Shown here: positions 33,470 to 41,635 of the stretch, piece by piece
Layout of the letters: each line of letters begins with the position of its first letter
Position numbering within the stretch: the first letter of the stretch is position 1
Source of the DNA: a virus
Direction: 5' to 3' (one strand)
DNA: 64,000 bases
Virus record (IMG/VR): IMGVR_UViG_3300024520_000062
Location: 1 to 64,000 of that record
Notes under the pieces: generated by a model
What the model was told of the DNA's origin: nothing
Databases searched by the model: none
What the model saw: only the letters and a program-made list of their open reading frames with translations
Program-made: the position numbers and the translations under genes

Positions 33470-36462
33470 TGCCATCAGAAGCGGTCATCCATGAAATAAG
33501 ACAGCGGCTGGACTACGCTGGTGTGTTCGGTGATCTGCTTCCCTCAATGAGGGGGAGCGGCACCGAGCGCACGGCGCGGTGCATCTTCCACAACGACAAG
33601 TCTCCGAGCATGTCGATCAACGTGGAGGAGGGATTCTTCATATGTCACAACCCCGAGTGCGCTGCCAAGGGCGATGTGTTCACGTTCGTCATGCGGGTGC
33701 GGTCGCTCACCTTCCCCGAGGCGGTGCGCGAACTCGGCCGGCGAGTGGGCATCGATATCGACGCCCCGGAGCACCGCCCCGACTCTGACGCGATCGCTCG
33801 GCAACAGGAAGAACTATTGGCACGCTATCAGGCCCGGGCGCAGAAAGAGCCCGAGCCCGAGCGATACGTAGACGAGGCGCTCGTACTGGCGCACCACACC
33901 AAACTGATGAAGACCAAGTCAGTGGTCGAGGCGTTAACCGAGAAGCGGGGCCTGACTAGCGAGACGATGGAGGCGTACACCATTGGTTGGGACGGGGCCC
34001 GGTACTACATCCCGATCAGGGACGTCGAGGGCCGGTGCGTCAACATCCGGCGCTACCGACTGAGCAAGGGCCGGCCGCAGGACAAGATGATCAGCTGGCG
34101 TCAGGGCTTCGGGCAGGCGCGGCTGTGGCCGATGGAGGCGCTCGACCCCGACGTGGTGTGGTTGGTCGAGGGAGAGATGGACTGCCTGTTGGCGCTGCAG
34201 TACGGGATCAACGCGGTCACGACCACCGGGGGCGCCGGGACGTGGAAGGAGGCGTGGAACGAACTGTTCAAAGGCAAGACGGTTCACATCTGCTACGACC
34301 GGGACGAGGCCGGGCGCGTGGGTTCGCATCACATCGCCCACCAGCTACTGCCCTACGCCGAGGAGATTCGGATCATCCAGATTCCGATCACCGAACCGGC
34401 CGGGGCCGACCTCACTGACTACCTCCACGGTCACGGTCACGGCGTAGATGATCTACACCAGTTAGGAGAGGACGCTCCGGTTTTTACGGTCGAGGTGAAT
34501 CGGGAAGAGATTGAAGAACCACCAGTCGAGATTCATCTCAGTGAGGCCAGCGAGGCGCAGTACTACAACAAGAAGATCAGAACTGAGACGATCGTAATCG
34601 GCAAAACCATGAGCCCGTACTACATCCCGAAGCGGGTGGAGATGCGGTGTTCGCTGCCGGGAGTCAAGATGTGCGAGCGGTGCCCCATGGCGGGAGAGGG
34701 GTACATAGAAAAAATTTTTGACTTAAAGGACGAGGAGGTCGCACAGTTCATCAAGATCACCGACGTTAAACGTGACCAGCAGGTGCGCCGTCATTTCGGT
34801 GTCCCGGCCAAATGCACTTACGTCAAACAGAACATCAAACAGGCTGAGAACCTCGAGGAATGCTCGGTGATCCCTGAGGTGCGCCGGACAACTGAGAAAC
34901 ACGAACACGTCACACGGCTGGGGTACTTCATCGGTCACGGCCTGCAGGCGAACCGTTCGTACATCATGACGGGGAAGATGGTGGCTGACCCGCAGACACA
35001 GCAGGCCACGCTGGTGATCCGGTCGGCCGACGAGAGTCAGTCAAACATCGACGTGTATCAGCTGTCCACCGAGGGCAAGGAAGAACTACGGAAGTTCCAA
35101 CCCGATCGCCCTGACAGCGTCCACGCTCTGTGGCAGAAGGTCGATGAGATCTACGCCGACCTCGAGTGGGCCACTCGCATCTACCAGCGGCGCGATCTGA
35201 TGCTGGCGGTGGATCTGGGCTACCACTCTCAGTTGGCGTTCGTGTTTCAGGGGGCGATGGTGGAGCGCGGTTGGATTGAGACACTGGTGATCGGCGACAC
35301 GCGGACGGGTAAGAGCGAGACGGTCAAGCAGATGATGCGACACTACGGCGCCGGGGAGGCCACCAGCGGAGAGAACTCCTCACTGGCCGGGCTGATCGGT
35401 GGACTCCACCAAGTGGGCACGACGTGGCAGCTGCGCTGGGGGCGCATCCCACTCAACGATCGGCGGCTGCTGGTGATCGATGAGGCCGGCAACCTCCGCA
35501 CTGAGCACATCGGGGCGATGTCCTCGATGCGCTCGAGCGGCGTGGCTGAGGTGACCAAGGTACACACCGAGCGCACCAACGCCCGCACGCGCACGATCTG
35601 GATCGCGAACCCCCGGTCCAACCAGCCGCTGTCCACATTTCCACAGGGGGTGTTGGCGGTCAAGGAACTGATCGGCGCACCGGAGGACATCGCCCGGTTC
35701 GACATCGTGGTTCCCACGGCAAGCTCCGACGTCGGCGCGGCGGTGGTGAACCAACCCAAAGAGGTCGGCCTACCCAAGGTGTTCACACCGGAGCTTTGCT
35801 ACCAGCGAGTGATGTGGGCGTGGTCCCGACAGCGTGACCCGACCGACATGGCGGTGGACTGGGTAGGCAACGCGGAGAGGCTGATCCTCAAAAGGGCGAT
35901 GGAACAGGGGGCCGAGTACCAGTACGCCATGGAGATCCCGCTGGTCGAGCCAAACGAGCAACGAATCAAACTCGCTCGGCTGGCCGTGAGCGCGGCGGCG
36001 ATGTTCTTCTCGACCGACGAGGCGTGCCAGCGGGTGTTGGTGCGGGAAGAACACGTCGAGTTCGCGTTCCAGTATCTGGAGCGAATGTACAAACGTCGAA
36101 CGATGGGATTCTCTGACTACGCCCGATCGAAGACTCGGTTGTACGTACTGCGGAGTCCCGAGAAGATCGACTTGATCGTCAGCCGGAAACACGGTGCCGA
36201 CGAGCAGCTGTACGAGGGACGGCAGTTCACGCAGCGCGACCTGCAGGAGATTCTCGACTACGACGACAGAGACGAACTGCGTGACGCGATGACGACGTTC
36301 AGGGACTGTGGGTTCTTTTCCCGACAGGGGTCATCGTTCTATATCAAGACGCCAGCGGCGAACCGCTGGTTGCAGGACAGACTCAACGGGCCGGATGTGA
36401 TCGACACGTTGACGGGCGCCATGTCAAATGGCGATGTGGCACCGGAAAAACCACCCTTCTAG
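33469..36462 (+). CDS. DnaG-type primase fused to MCM-like AAA+ helicase
   Basis: The 997-residue protein opens with a CHC2 zinc finger (Cys38, His41, Cys59, Cys64), then a TOPRIM domain with EGEMD (234-238) and DRDEAG (277-282): the bacterial-type primase. A linker with ERCPMAGEG follows. The second half has Walker A GDTRTGKS (near 608-615), an MCM-like TSGENSSLAGLIGG, and Walker B LLVIDEAG (near 667). It would unwind DNA and lay primers. Its tip EKPPF resembles an SSB-type tail. Primase-MCM fusions of this type are rare. Confidence 0.85.
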   Translation: MPSEAVIHEIRQRLDYAGVFGDLLPSMRGSGTERTARCIFHNDKSPSMSINVEEGFFICHNPECAAKGDVFTFVMRVRSLTFPEAVRELGRRVGIDIDAPEHRPDSDAIARQQEELLARYQARAQKEPEPERYVDEALVLAHHTKLMKTKSVVEALTEKRGLTSETMEAYTIGWDGARYYIPIRDVEGRCVNIRRYRLSKGRPQDKMISWRQGFGQARLWPMEALDPDVVWLVEGEMDCLLALQYGINAVTTTGGAGTWKEAWNELFKGKTVHICYDRDEAGRVGSHHIAHQLLPYAEEIRIIQIPITEPAGADLTDYLHGHGHGVDDLHQLGEDAPVFTVEVNREEIEEPPVEIHLSEASEAQYYNKKIRTETIVIGKTMSPYYIPKRVEMRCSLPGVKMCERCPMAGEGYIEKIFDLKDEEVAQFIKITDVKRDQQVRRHFGVPAKCTYVKQNIKQAENLEECSVIPEVRRTTEKHEHVTRLGYFIGHGLQANRSYIMTGKMVADPQTQQATLVIRSADESQSNIDVYQLSTEGKEELRKFQPDRPDSVHALWQKVDEIYADLEWATRIYQRRDLMLAVDLGYHSQLAFVFQGAMVERGWIETLVIGDTRTGKSETVKQMMRHYGAGEATSGENSSLAGLIGGLHQVGTTWQLRWGRIPLNDRRLLVIDEAGNLRTEHIGAMSSMRSSGVAEVTKVHTERTNARTRTIWIANPRSNQPLSTFPQGVLAVKELIGAPEDIARFDIVVPTASSDVGAAVVNQPKEVGLPKVFTPELCYQRVMWAWSRQRDPTDMAVDWVGNAERLILKRAMEQGAEYQYAMEIPLVEPNEQRIKLARLAVSAAAMFFSTDEACQRVLVREEHVEFAFQYLERMYKRRTMGFSDYARSKTRLYVLRSPEKIDLIVSRKHGADEQLYEGRQFTQRDLQEILDYDDRDELRDAMTTFRDCGFFSRQGSSFYIKTPAANRWLQDRLNGPDVIDTLTGAMSNGDVAPEKPPF

Positions 36463-36465
36463 AAA

Positions 36466-36475
36466 GGTTACTGAC
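36466..36475 (+). promoter_or_regulatory. leader box GGTTACTGAC
   Basis: The box lies immediately before ATG 36477, with AGAAAGG partly inside it possibly acting as ribosome site. No promoter of the usual type is seen in the 15-base gap, so here the box acts without its own promoter. Confidence 0.55.
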
Positions 36476-36476
36476 A

Positions 36477-36686
36477 ATGGAGGCAATCGCAGTGGCGTAT
36501 GGAGTAATGGTCGCGTTGACGTTGGCATTCAATTTTGGAGCGGCGGCGTTCCTTGATGAGCGTGACGACAACGAAGAAGGCTTGGCGGACCTGCTGGTTG
36601 AAGACGATGGGAAGTCTAAGCGGTTCGTTGAGGTGTTGGAGATCGACAACCCTGCTTGGCAGCGTCGGCTGATGGCGGGAACATGA
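36477..36686 (+). CDS. small membrane protein
   Basis: A 69-residue protein with one N-terminal hydrophobic helix (VAYGVMVALTLAFNFGAAAF) and an acidic cytoplasmic tail. No family recognised. It overlaps the next gene by ATGA. Confidence 0.6.
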   Translation: MEAIAVAYGVMVALTLAFNFGAAAFLDERDDNEEGLADLLVEDDGKSKRFVEVLEIDNPAWQRRLMAGT

Positions 36687-37027
36687 GAACCAACGACGAG
36701 TTGTCCGCGTTGGTACTGCCGTGGGCCTACGAAGAACATCGCGACTGGTACGATGCTACGCTGGCTGTCGCGTCGAACGCCAAGTCGTTCCGTGTCTACC
36801 TACTGCGACTGGTCGAACGTCGCGTCGAGGAAGAGTCGGGGTTCATTCGCACGGTGCCGCTATCTGTGTTGGACGAGACGACCATCACGCGAACGGTTAA
36901 GTTCCACGGCAAGGAAATAGTGGTAGGTGGCATCAACCCGGTATCGTGGATGCAGTTAAATCAAGACAGCGATGCACTCGAGGCGTGGCTCGAGACGATA
37001 GACCTGTTTGATTTGGAGAAGATGTGA
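36683..37027 (+). CDS. hypothetical protein
   Basis: A 114-residue alpha/beta protein (AYEEHRDWYDATLAVASNAK, LLRLVERRVEEESG). No motif recognised. Its C-terminus is acidic and its TGA overlaps the start of the next gene. Confidence 0.6.
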   Translation: MRTNDELSALVLPWAYEEHRDWYDATLAVASNAKSFRVYLLRLVERRVEEESGFIRTVPLSVLDETTITRTVKFHGKEIVVGGINPVSWMQLNQDSDALEAWLETIDLFDLEKM

Positions 37028-37356
37028 TGTACACAGCGAGCTTTCCTCACGCGAACTACCTGCAGGTGGGTGAACTGGAGGAGACGGCAGTCACGGTGAC
37101 CACGACGGGGCCACGGTTCGCCCGGGTGCAGTGTATGCGGTGCGGAATGCTCTGGGTTCCGGCGATCCACACGGTCACGGTGCCGGCCAGCTTCAAACTG
37201 AAAAACCTCCCTGCCGGAGCGGAGCTATCGACCATGAACATGGAATTGTCTCACGGGATCGATGGCTGGGACGCGATAGGAAGTGCGACCGGCAAACGTA
37301 TAGGAATCACAGAACCTGAAACGTGGCGTTGCTGCCACCGTGGAGAACGACATTGA
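37027..37356 (+). CDS. small Cys-containing hypothetical protein
   Basis: A 109-residue protein with QCMRCGMLW (CxxC, about residues 37-40) and a terminal CCHRGERH that could complete a zinc site. ATG 37027 is 7 bases after GGAG; a GTG at 37024 is an alternative. The middle is beta-rich (VTVTTTGPRFARVQ). Confidence 0.55.
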   Translation: MYTASFPHANYLQVGELEETAVTVTTTGPRFARVQCMRCGMLWVPAIHTVTVPASFKLKNLPAGAELSTMNMELSHGIDGWDAIGSATGKRIGITEPETWRCCHRGERH

Positions 37357-37649
37357 TCACACAACCGTTGACGAGGGACGTGCGGGAACTAGTGGATGCG
37401 CTGGCGATAGTCGAGGCGGAACTCGGATTCCAAGTCTCGAGACTGCGTGTGCAGAACAGCGGCGACTCCGATCAGGAACGCGACCACCTGTTAGATCTGA
37501 TGGGTGGCTACCTCGTCAGTTATCGATACATCGGCATCCTTAAGCGGTATCATGGCGGTCGCGTCGATCGACGCGAGTCGTCGGTGCCGCAAGCGGACGG
37601 TGACGGGCTCCGGCCCGCCGCCGTCGTTACTGACGAGGTGGAAGAATGA
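37353..37649 (+). CDS. hypothetical helical protein
   Basis: TTG 37353 overlaps the previous stop (TTGA) and has GGAG 8 bases upstream, giving a 98-residue product. It is helical (RELVDALAIVEAELGF, DHLLDLMGGYLVSYRY). No family recognised. Coupled to the exonuclease by ATGA. Confidence 0.5.
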   Translation: MITQPLTRDVRELVDALAIVEAELGFQVSRLRVQNSGDSDQERDHLLDLMGGYLVSYRYIGILKRYHGGRVDRRESSVPQADGDGLRPAAVVTDEVEE

Positions 37650-38599
37650 ATACAGAAGTCACAACGAACGCGCCACTAGCCATGACCGACGAGGGTTACG
37701 CCGAGTGGCTCGCCACGCTGGGCAACGCCAGTATCGGTGGTAACGACGTCGCCGCTATCTGTGGACTGAACCCGTGGGCCAAGCCGGCCGACACATACGA
37801 CCGGATCATGCGAACGGAGACGCGCCGGGTGAACCCCGCCATGCGACGGGGCATCATGCTGGAGCCGATCGTCGCGCACCTGTACGAGGAGCAGACCGGC
37901 CGGATGCTGCGAACGGCGGAGCATCGGATCAAGACAACCGACTCGGGTGTCCACCTGAGGGCCAACATTGATCGTGAGATCATCGCCCCCGGCAAACACC
38001 GTCCGCTGGAGATCAAAGCACAGGGCATGTCGGCGTACTCCAAACTGGAGGTCGATGGCATCCCGGTCTACTACTGGCTCCAAGGGCAGCATTACTCCTA
38101 CGTCTGGGGCTCAAGTTCGTGGGCGTTCTGTTCACTCAACGCCGAGCGGTGGGAGTTGTGGTACAAAGATGTGGAGTTCGACGCCAGCCAGTACATGGCG
38201 GCGTTGGTCAAGGTGGAGGAGTTCTGGCACGAACACGTCGTCCCCCGCAAGAGGCCCGGTGCGTACCTGAAGCTGAGTGTCCAGATGCCGGTGACGGGCG
38301 ACCAAACCATCGTCCAGCGAGAAGACCCCGACTGGGTAGCGGCGGTCAGTCACCTGAAGTACGCTCGCAAGGAAGCCGACGAAGCGGCCGGCCTCAAGAA
38401 AGAGGCGGAGCGGGACGTCAAGGAACTGATGGGTGACGACGAGACGGTCGTCGGCGGCGGAGCACGGATCACATGGAAACCGGCGCGGCGCCGGAAACTG
38501 GACGAGAAGCGCCTGCGGGCGGCGCACCCTGAGATCGAGTTGGATGAGTTCTTCGATGTCACGGAGAGTCGGACGTTCCGCCCGACGTTTGACGAATGA
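37646..38599 (+). CDS. YqaJ-like (lambda exonuclease family) nuclease
   Basis: The 317-residue protein shows the YqaJ fold signatures: GGNDVAAICGLNPW (31-44), RRGIMLEPIVAHLYE (68-81; Glu73), ANIDREI (Asp109), the LEIKA catalytic strand (121-125) and a YYWLQGQHYSY helix. Such enzymes digest one strand from DNA ends to feed strand annealing during phage recombination. Two C-terminal helices (KEADEAAGLKKEAERDVKEL) match the usual length. No annealase gene was recognised next to it. Confidence 0.85.
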   Translation: MNTEVTTNAPLAMTDEGYAEWLATLGNASIGGNDVAAICGLNPWAKPADTYDRIMRTETRRVNPAMRRGIMLEPIVAHLYEEQTGRMLRTAEHRIKTTDSGVHLRANIDREIIAPGKHRPLEIKAQGMSAYSKLEVDGIPVYYWLQGQHYSYVWGSSSWAFCSLNAERWELWYKDVEFDASQYMAALVKVEEFWHEHVVPRKRPGAYLKLSVQMPVTGDQTIVQREDPDWVAAVSHLKYARKEADEAAGLKKEAERDVKELMGDDETVVGGGARITWKPARRRKLDEKRLRAAHPEIELDEFFDVTESRTFRPTFDE

Positions 38600-38742
38600 T
38601 CGCCAAACTGCGGGACATGTGGGCGCGGAGTGAGCCAGAGGATCGTGAGGTAGCGCGGCTGGGTATTATGATGATCCTAGTCATGTGGTTCGGAATGATA
38701 ATCCCTCTGGCGCTCATGGCAGCCTTCGGGCTGATCAAGTGA
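38596..38742 (+). CDS. small single-pass membrane protein
   Basis: A 48-residue peptide with a charged start (MIAKLRDMWARSEPEDREVA) and one hydrophobic helix (IMMILVMWFGMIIPLALMAA). ATGA overlap upstream and TGATG overlap downstream suggest real translation. No family recognised. Confidence 0.6.
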   Translation: MIAKLRDMWARSEPEDREVARLGIMMILVMWFGMIIPLALMAAFGLIK

Positions 38743-39554
38743 TGGGGTGCCTCAATAGTGGTGAGGCGTCTTACTGGTTCGGGAACATCCACCTCAGTGG
38801 CCCGTGCAATCGGTCGTGCTACTTCTGCATCGGCCAGCACATGATGGCGCTCGACAAACTCAACGTCCTCGACACATGGCCGCTGCCGGGCCTCGATGAT
38901 TTCGTGGAGCGGTGTCACCATCACGACGTTAAGCAGGTCAATCTGACCGGGACCAACACGGACCCGCTGTTGTACCGCCACCTGACAGATTACGCTTTGT
39001 GGATGCGACTGAAGATGCCGGGTGTGTCGCTGGGCCTCCGCACCAACGGGGTGGCAAACAAAAAAGCCATCGGCCTGTTCGACCGGGTCAGCCTGACGAT
39101 CTGTAGTCTCAACCCGGCCACGTACCGTGAGATGATGGGGCAGGGTGACCCGCCCGACCTCGCAGCCTACGTGGCACACACCGACTTAAAGGTGAACGTC
39201 GTGATGGGACCGGAGAACTGGCAGGAGTTGCCGGGCTTAGTCGCGCAGTGCGAAGCCGCTGGAGTTCGGCGCATGAACCTGCGAGAGCCCTACGGTCAAC
39301 CGCACGTCGGCAACCCGATGGAATACTGCCCGGTCGTCGGTGAGGTGTACGGGATGCCGACGTACCAGATCGGCAATCTACTGGTGACGTACTGGGACGT
39401 TCACTGGTGCGAAGTGGAGTCGGTCAACTTGTACGCCGATGGTCGGATCAGCGAAGAGTACGGGATCACCAAGGGGTGTTCGCCTGAGGGGATCGTCATG
39501 GATCAGACGCACTTCATTCACGGACGCCAGAGAGAGCAGTGGGTGACCACATGA
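38742..39554 (+). CDS. radical SAM enzyme
   Basis: The 270-residue protein has the iron-sulfur motif CNRSCYFC (Cys22, Cys26, Cys29; CxxxCxxC), followed by VKQVNLTGTNTDPLL in place of the usual GGE strand, then SLGLRTNG and LTICSLNPATY, which fit the half-barrel. It would cleave S-adenosylmethionine to a radical; the substrate is unknown. Position among replication genes suggests nucleotide, DNA or tRNA chemistry, but no QueE or NrdG features are clear. Confidence 0.8.
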   Translation: MGCLNSGEASYWFGNIHLSGPCNRSCYFCIGQHMMALDKLNVLDTWPLPGLDDFVERCHHHDVKQVNLTGTNTDPLLYRHLTDYALWMRLKMPGVSLGLRTNGVANKKAIGLFDRVSLTICSLNPATYREMMGQGDPPDLAAYVAHTDLKVNVVMGPENWQELPGLVAQCEAAGVRRMNLREPYGQPHVGNPMEYCPVVGEVYGMPTYQIGNLLVTYWDVHWCEVESVNLYADGRISEEYGITKGCSPEGIVMDQTHFIHGRQREQWVTT

Positions 39555-39748
39555 ATTGCGACATCTGCGGCGACGGCGCGAACACCTACATTTGTGGGAG
39601 GTGCGGCAACCACATCATCGGTGAGCCCGCCTCTTGCAAGAGTTTCGTCGGGACCAACGCGCGGACAGGGGCGGAGGAAGAGGCCGACGAGGAATTGTGC
39701 CCGCACTGCGTCAGGGAGATCACACCGAACAAGGGCCGCCCAGCATGA
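39551..39748 (+). CDS. small zinc-ribbon protein
   Basis: A 65-residue protein with three CxxC pairs (MNCDICGDG, ICGRCG, LCPHC), able to bind one or two zinc ions. ATGA overlaps at both ends. No family recognised. Confidence 0.65.
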   Translation: MNCDICGDGANTYICGRCGNHIIGEPASCKSFVGTNARTGAEEEADEELCPHCVREITPNKGRPA

Positions 39749-40011
39749 TCGTCATCACGGTCGAGCACCTGCCCGGCGGTGACGCTCGCCGGAAGACCGT
39801 TATCGGTCGCGCCACTATCTCCAACGACGAGACTGGCAGCGAGGAACTGGGCAACTACCACGCCCATTTCTGGGAGTGGCGCAAGCCCGGCATGGGGCTG
39901 GTCAGACGGTCGCACGTTCTACAATTCGAGCGTATGGTTTACGGTGTCTGGGATCTGGTCAGAGTGGCCCTCTCAGACGCCAAAAAAGCGGGGGAAGAAA
40001 TACAATTCTGA
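39745..40011 (+). CDS. hypothetical protein
   Basis: An 88-residue alpha/beta protein (IVITVEHLPGGDARRK, HAHFWEWRKPGMGLV). No domain recognised. ATGA overlap upstream; its TGA overlaps the likely CTG start of the nuclease gene. Confidence 0.55.
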   Translation: MIVITVEHLPGGDARRKTVIGRATISNDETGSEELGNYHAHFWEWRKPGMGLVRRSHVLQFERMVYGVWDLVRVALSDAKKAGEEIQF

Positions 40012-40343
40012 CCGAGCACGCCCTCACCAACAAGGTGAAGAAATGGCTCGATGCGGAGCCTGACCTGTGGTTCGTCAAGATCGCCGGCGGCAAATTCCAG
40101 CGTCCCGGCATCCCAGATCTCCTGCTCTGCGTCCGTGGAGTGTTCGTTGCACTGGAATTGAAGGCGCCCAGCGGCAAGGGGAAATTGTCCGAATTGCAGA
40201 AATTGGAATTGGTGAAGATCCAACGAGCGCATGGCATGACCTATGTTTGCAACAGCTTAGAGGCGGTGAAGGCGGCGGTGCAGGACGTGAGAGATACAAA
40301 AATGGCGACAGAAAATAAAAACTGGGGGCACGGCCGGGCCTAA
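40008..40343 (+). CDS. VRR-NUC domain nuclease, non-ATG start
   Basis: The 111-residue protein has the PD-(D/E)xK VRR-NUC core: FVKIAGGKFQRPGIPDLLL (Asp37), VALELKAP (Glu50, Lys52) and AHGMTYVCNSLEAVK. Such small nucleases resolve branched DNA. No ATG or GTG is available upstream; CTG 40008 overlaps the previous stop (CTGA) after GGGGAAG, and ATT 40005 is the alternative. The last 14 codons are built from the left arm of giant hairpin B. Confidence 0.78.
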   Translation: MTEHALTNKVKKWLDAEPDLWFVKIAGGKFQRPGIPDLLLCVRGVFVALELKAPSGKGKLSELQKLELVKIQRAHGMTYVCNSLEAVKAAVQDVRDTKMATENKNWGHGRA

Positions 40344-40422
40344 CGAGAATTTTTTTTTGAAAAGTTCACAGCATCTGGAGACACCCCCCTCCAGTTTTTA
40401 TTTTCTGTCGCCATTTTTGTAT
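40294..40422. repeat. giant perfect hairpin, copy B
   Basis: A perfect 32-base inverted repeat (40294-40325 and 40391-40422) with core TGGCGACAGAAAATAAAAAC. Its 65-base loop holds CGGCCGGGCC, AGAATTTT, a T-run, and AAAAGTTCA, in the same order as the minus-strand loop of copy A. The left arm is inside the nuclease gene. The arms of A and B differ in sequence (CTCGCC versus AATGGC) yet stay self-complementary, which indicates selection for structure. Confidence 0.9.
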
Positions 40423-40495
40423 TCGGTGCAACGGATGGCAGGGTGGCGAAGATCGGTACATTGGCGTACTTTGAAATACAATTGAGGTTACTGGC

Positions 40496-40756
40496 ATGAA
40501 TGAGTTAAAGAACCCTGACTTCCACGCTCAAGCTGCGTGGGTTGGCTGGTGGTGCGGGGCCCGAAACCCGCCTGACATGATGGCGCACATGTCCGTGGCG
40601 GTCTGGGGGCAGCTGCGGAAGTTCTACCACATTTTCCCGACTCCATTCGCTGACAAACAGCAGCGAATGCATGAAAAAATGATGGCGAAGCAGACGCCGT
40701 CGCCGGTTAACAAGCCAAAGCGAGTCAAACGCCAACGGAGTGAGCACATCAAATAA
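40496..40756 (+). CDS. hypothetical protein
   Basis: An 86-residue protein, Trp/His-rich at the N-terminus (AAWVGWWCGARNPPDMMAHM) and very basic at the C-terminus (KPKRVKRQRSEHIK), perhaps binding nucleic acid. A leader box variant (GGTTACTGGC, 40486-40495) touches ATG 40496. Confidence 0.6.
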   Translation: MNELKNPDFHAQAAWVGWWCGARNPPDMMAHMSVAVWGQLRKFYHIFPTPFADKQQRMHEKMMAKQTPSPVNKPKRVKRQRSEHIK

Positions 40757-40767
40757 AGGAGGAAGAC

Positions 40768-41124
40768 GTGAGCTTGTGTGAACGTGCATTCTGTGTGAAT
40801 GAGGCCATCGAGGGGACGGAGACGTGTGAGTGGCACACCGAGGGTTCGCTGAAGAGTCGGGCCCCTGAGTTGGAGGAAGAGCATCGTGGCTCGCGCCGGG
40901 TAGGCGCGGAGGACGTCGCGCTCGACGCGCCGCCGTCGAGGGTTGAGGTGTCGGCTGCTGCTGCCAAGGTGCTGGGCTTCGAAGACGCCGAGTTACTCCG
41001 ACGTCAGGTCAAGGCAGAGGTGGAGGCGGAGATCGGCAACGCCAAATTGCTAATCCAGCGCGACATCGACAACGTCCGCTACTACCTCAAAGAGATCGAA
41101 CGGGATTTGGAGCGGTTGCCATGA
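40768..41124 (+). CDS. hypothetical protein with N-terminal metal site
   Basis: The 118-residue protein starts at GTG 40768 after GGAGGAAG. A CERAFCVNE...CEWH arrangement (about 4-23) is common in small phage zinc fingers. The C-terminal half is a coiled coil (LLRRQVKAEVEAEIG, KEIERDLERL). Overlaps the next gene by ATGA. Confidence 0.6.
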   Translation: MSLCERAFCVNEAIEGTETCEWHTEGSLKSRAPELEEEHRGSRRVGAEDVALDAPPSRVEVSAAAAKVLGFEDAELLRRQVKAEVEAEIGNAKLLIQRDIDNVRYYLKEIERDLERLP

Positions 41125-41303
41125 CCCCCGAAGACCACGCCGATAAGATCGGAATCAAGGCCGACGAATTAAACAAGCTGATCGCGGAGGCCTGTGTGGA
41201 TCACCCACACCTCAAGGTTGAGTTGTTCACGACCGATGTTCGCTCTGCCGTCTCTCGTTACCCCCGCCCGGCAGTACGGGTAGAAATATCGGTGGTCTTA
41301 TGA
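41121..41303 (+). CDS. small hypothetical protein
   Basis: A 60-residue alpha/beta protein (DKIGIKADELNKLIAEAC, then VRVEISVVL). No family recognised. ATGA overlaps on both sides. Confidence 0.55.
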   Translation: MTPEDHADKIGIKADELNKLIAEACVDHPHLKVELFTTDVRSAVSRYPRPAVRVEISVVL

Positions 41304-41635
41304 TCCGCAATATTTTCTACGGCAGTCTCATCGTTCTCGCGATCCTACTTGGCATCCAAGGCACGATGATGTTCCTCAAGGTCAACCGTCAGGTGATCGC
41401 CGCCTGTCAGTTGATCGACTCGACCGTCACCACGATGGCCGAGTGCGAGGTGCAGCGTGACTCGCTCAAGGTCGAGGCGAAGCGACGGCTGGCCGAGGTC
41501 CGCGTGATGGTCGGCGCCGAGTTAGACACCCTTGCGGCCAGCTTCGACTCGGTTACCTCACGGGCGGGCTCGACGGCGGTGCGGATCGAAGGGCTAGTGC
41601 GAAGGTGGGCCGATACGACGAAGGCAAAACCATGA
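41300..41635 (+). CDS. membrane-anchored coiled-coil protein
   Basis: The 111-residue protein has one N-terminal membrane helix (YGSLIVLAILLGIQGTMMFL) and a long helical exterior (VEAKRRLAEVRVMVGAELD). The topology resembles spanin-like or Sie-type proteins, but the lysis cassette is elsewhere. Function unknown. Confidence 0.6.
   Translation: MIRNIFYGSLIVLAILLGIQGTMMFLKVNRQVIAACQLIDSTVTTMAECEVQRDSLKVEAKRRLAEVRVMVGAELDTLAASFDSVTSRAGSTAVRIEGLVRRWADTTKAKP

Noticed and set aside
40294-40422. Hairpin B as a simple rho-independent terminator
   Set aside because: The stem is 32 bp with AT-rich arms and a large conserved loop, has no T-run after the right arm, and has a diverged twin at 24 kb. It is far larger than needed for termination.
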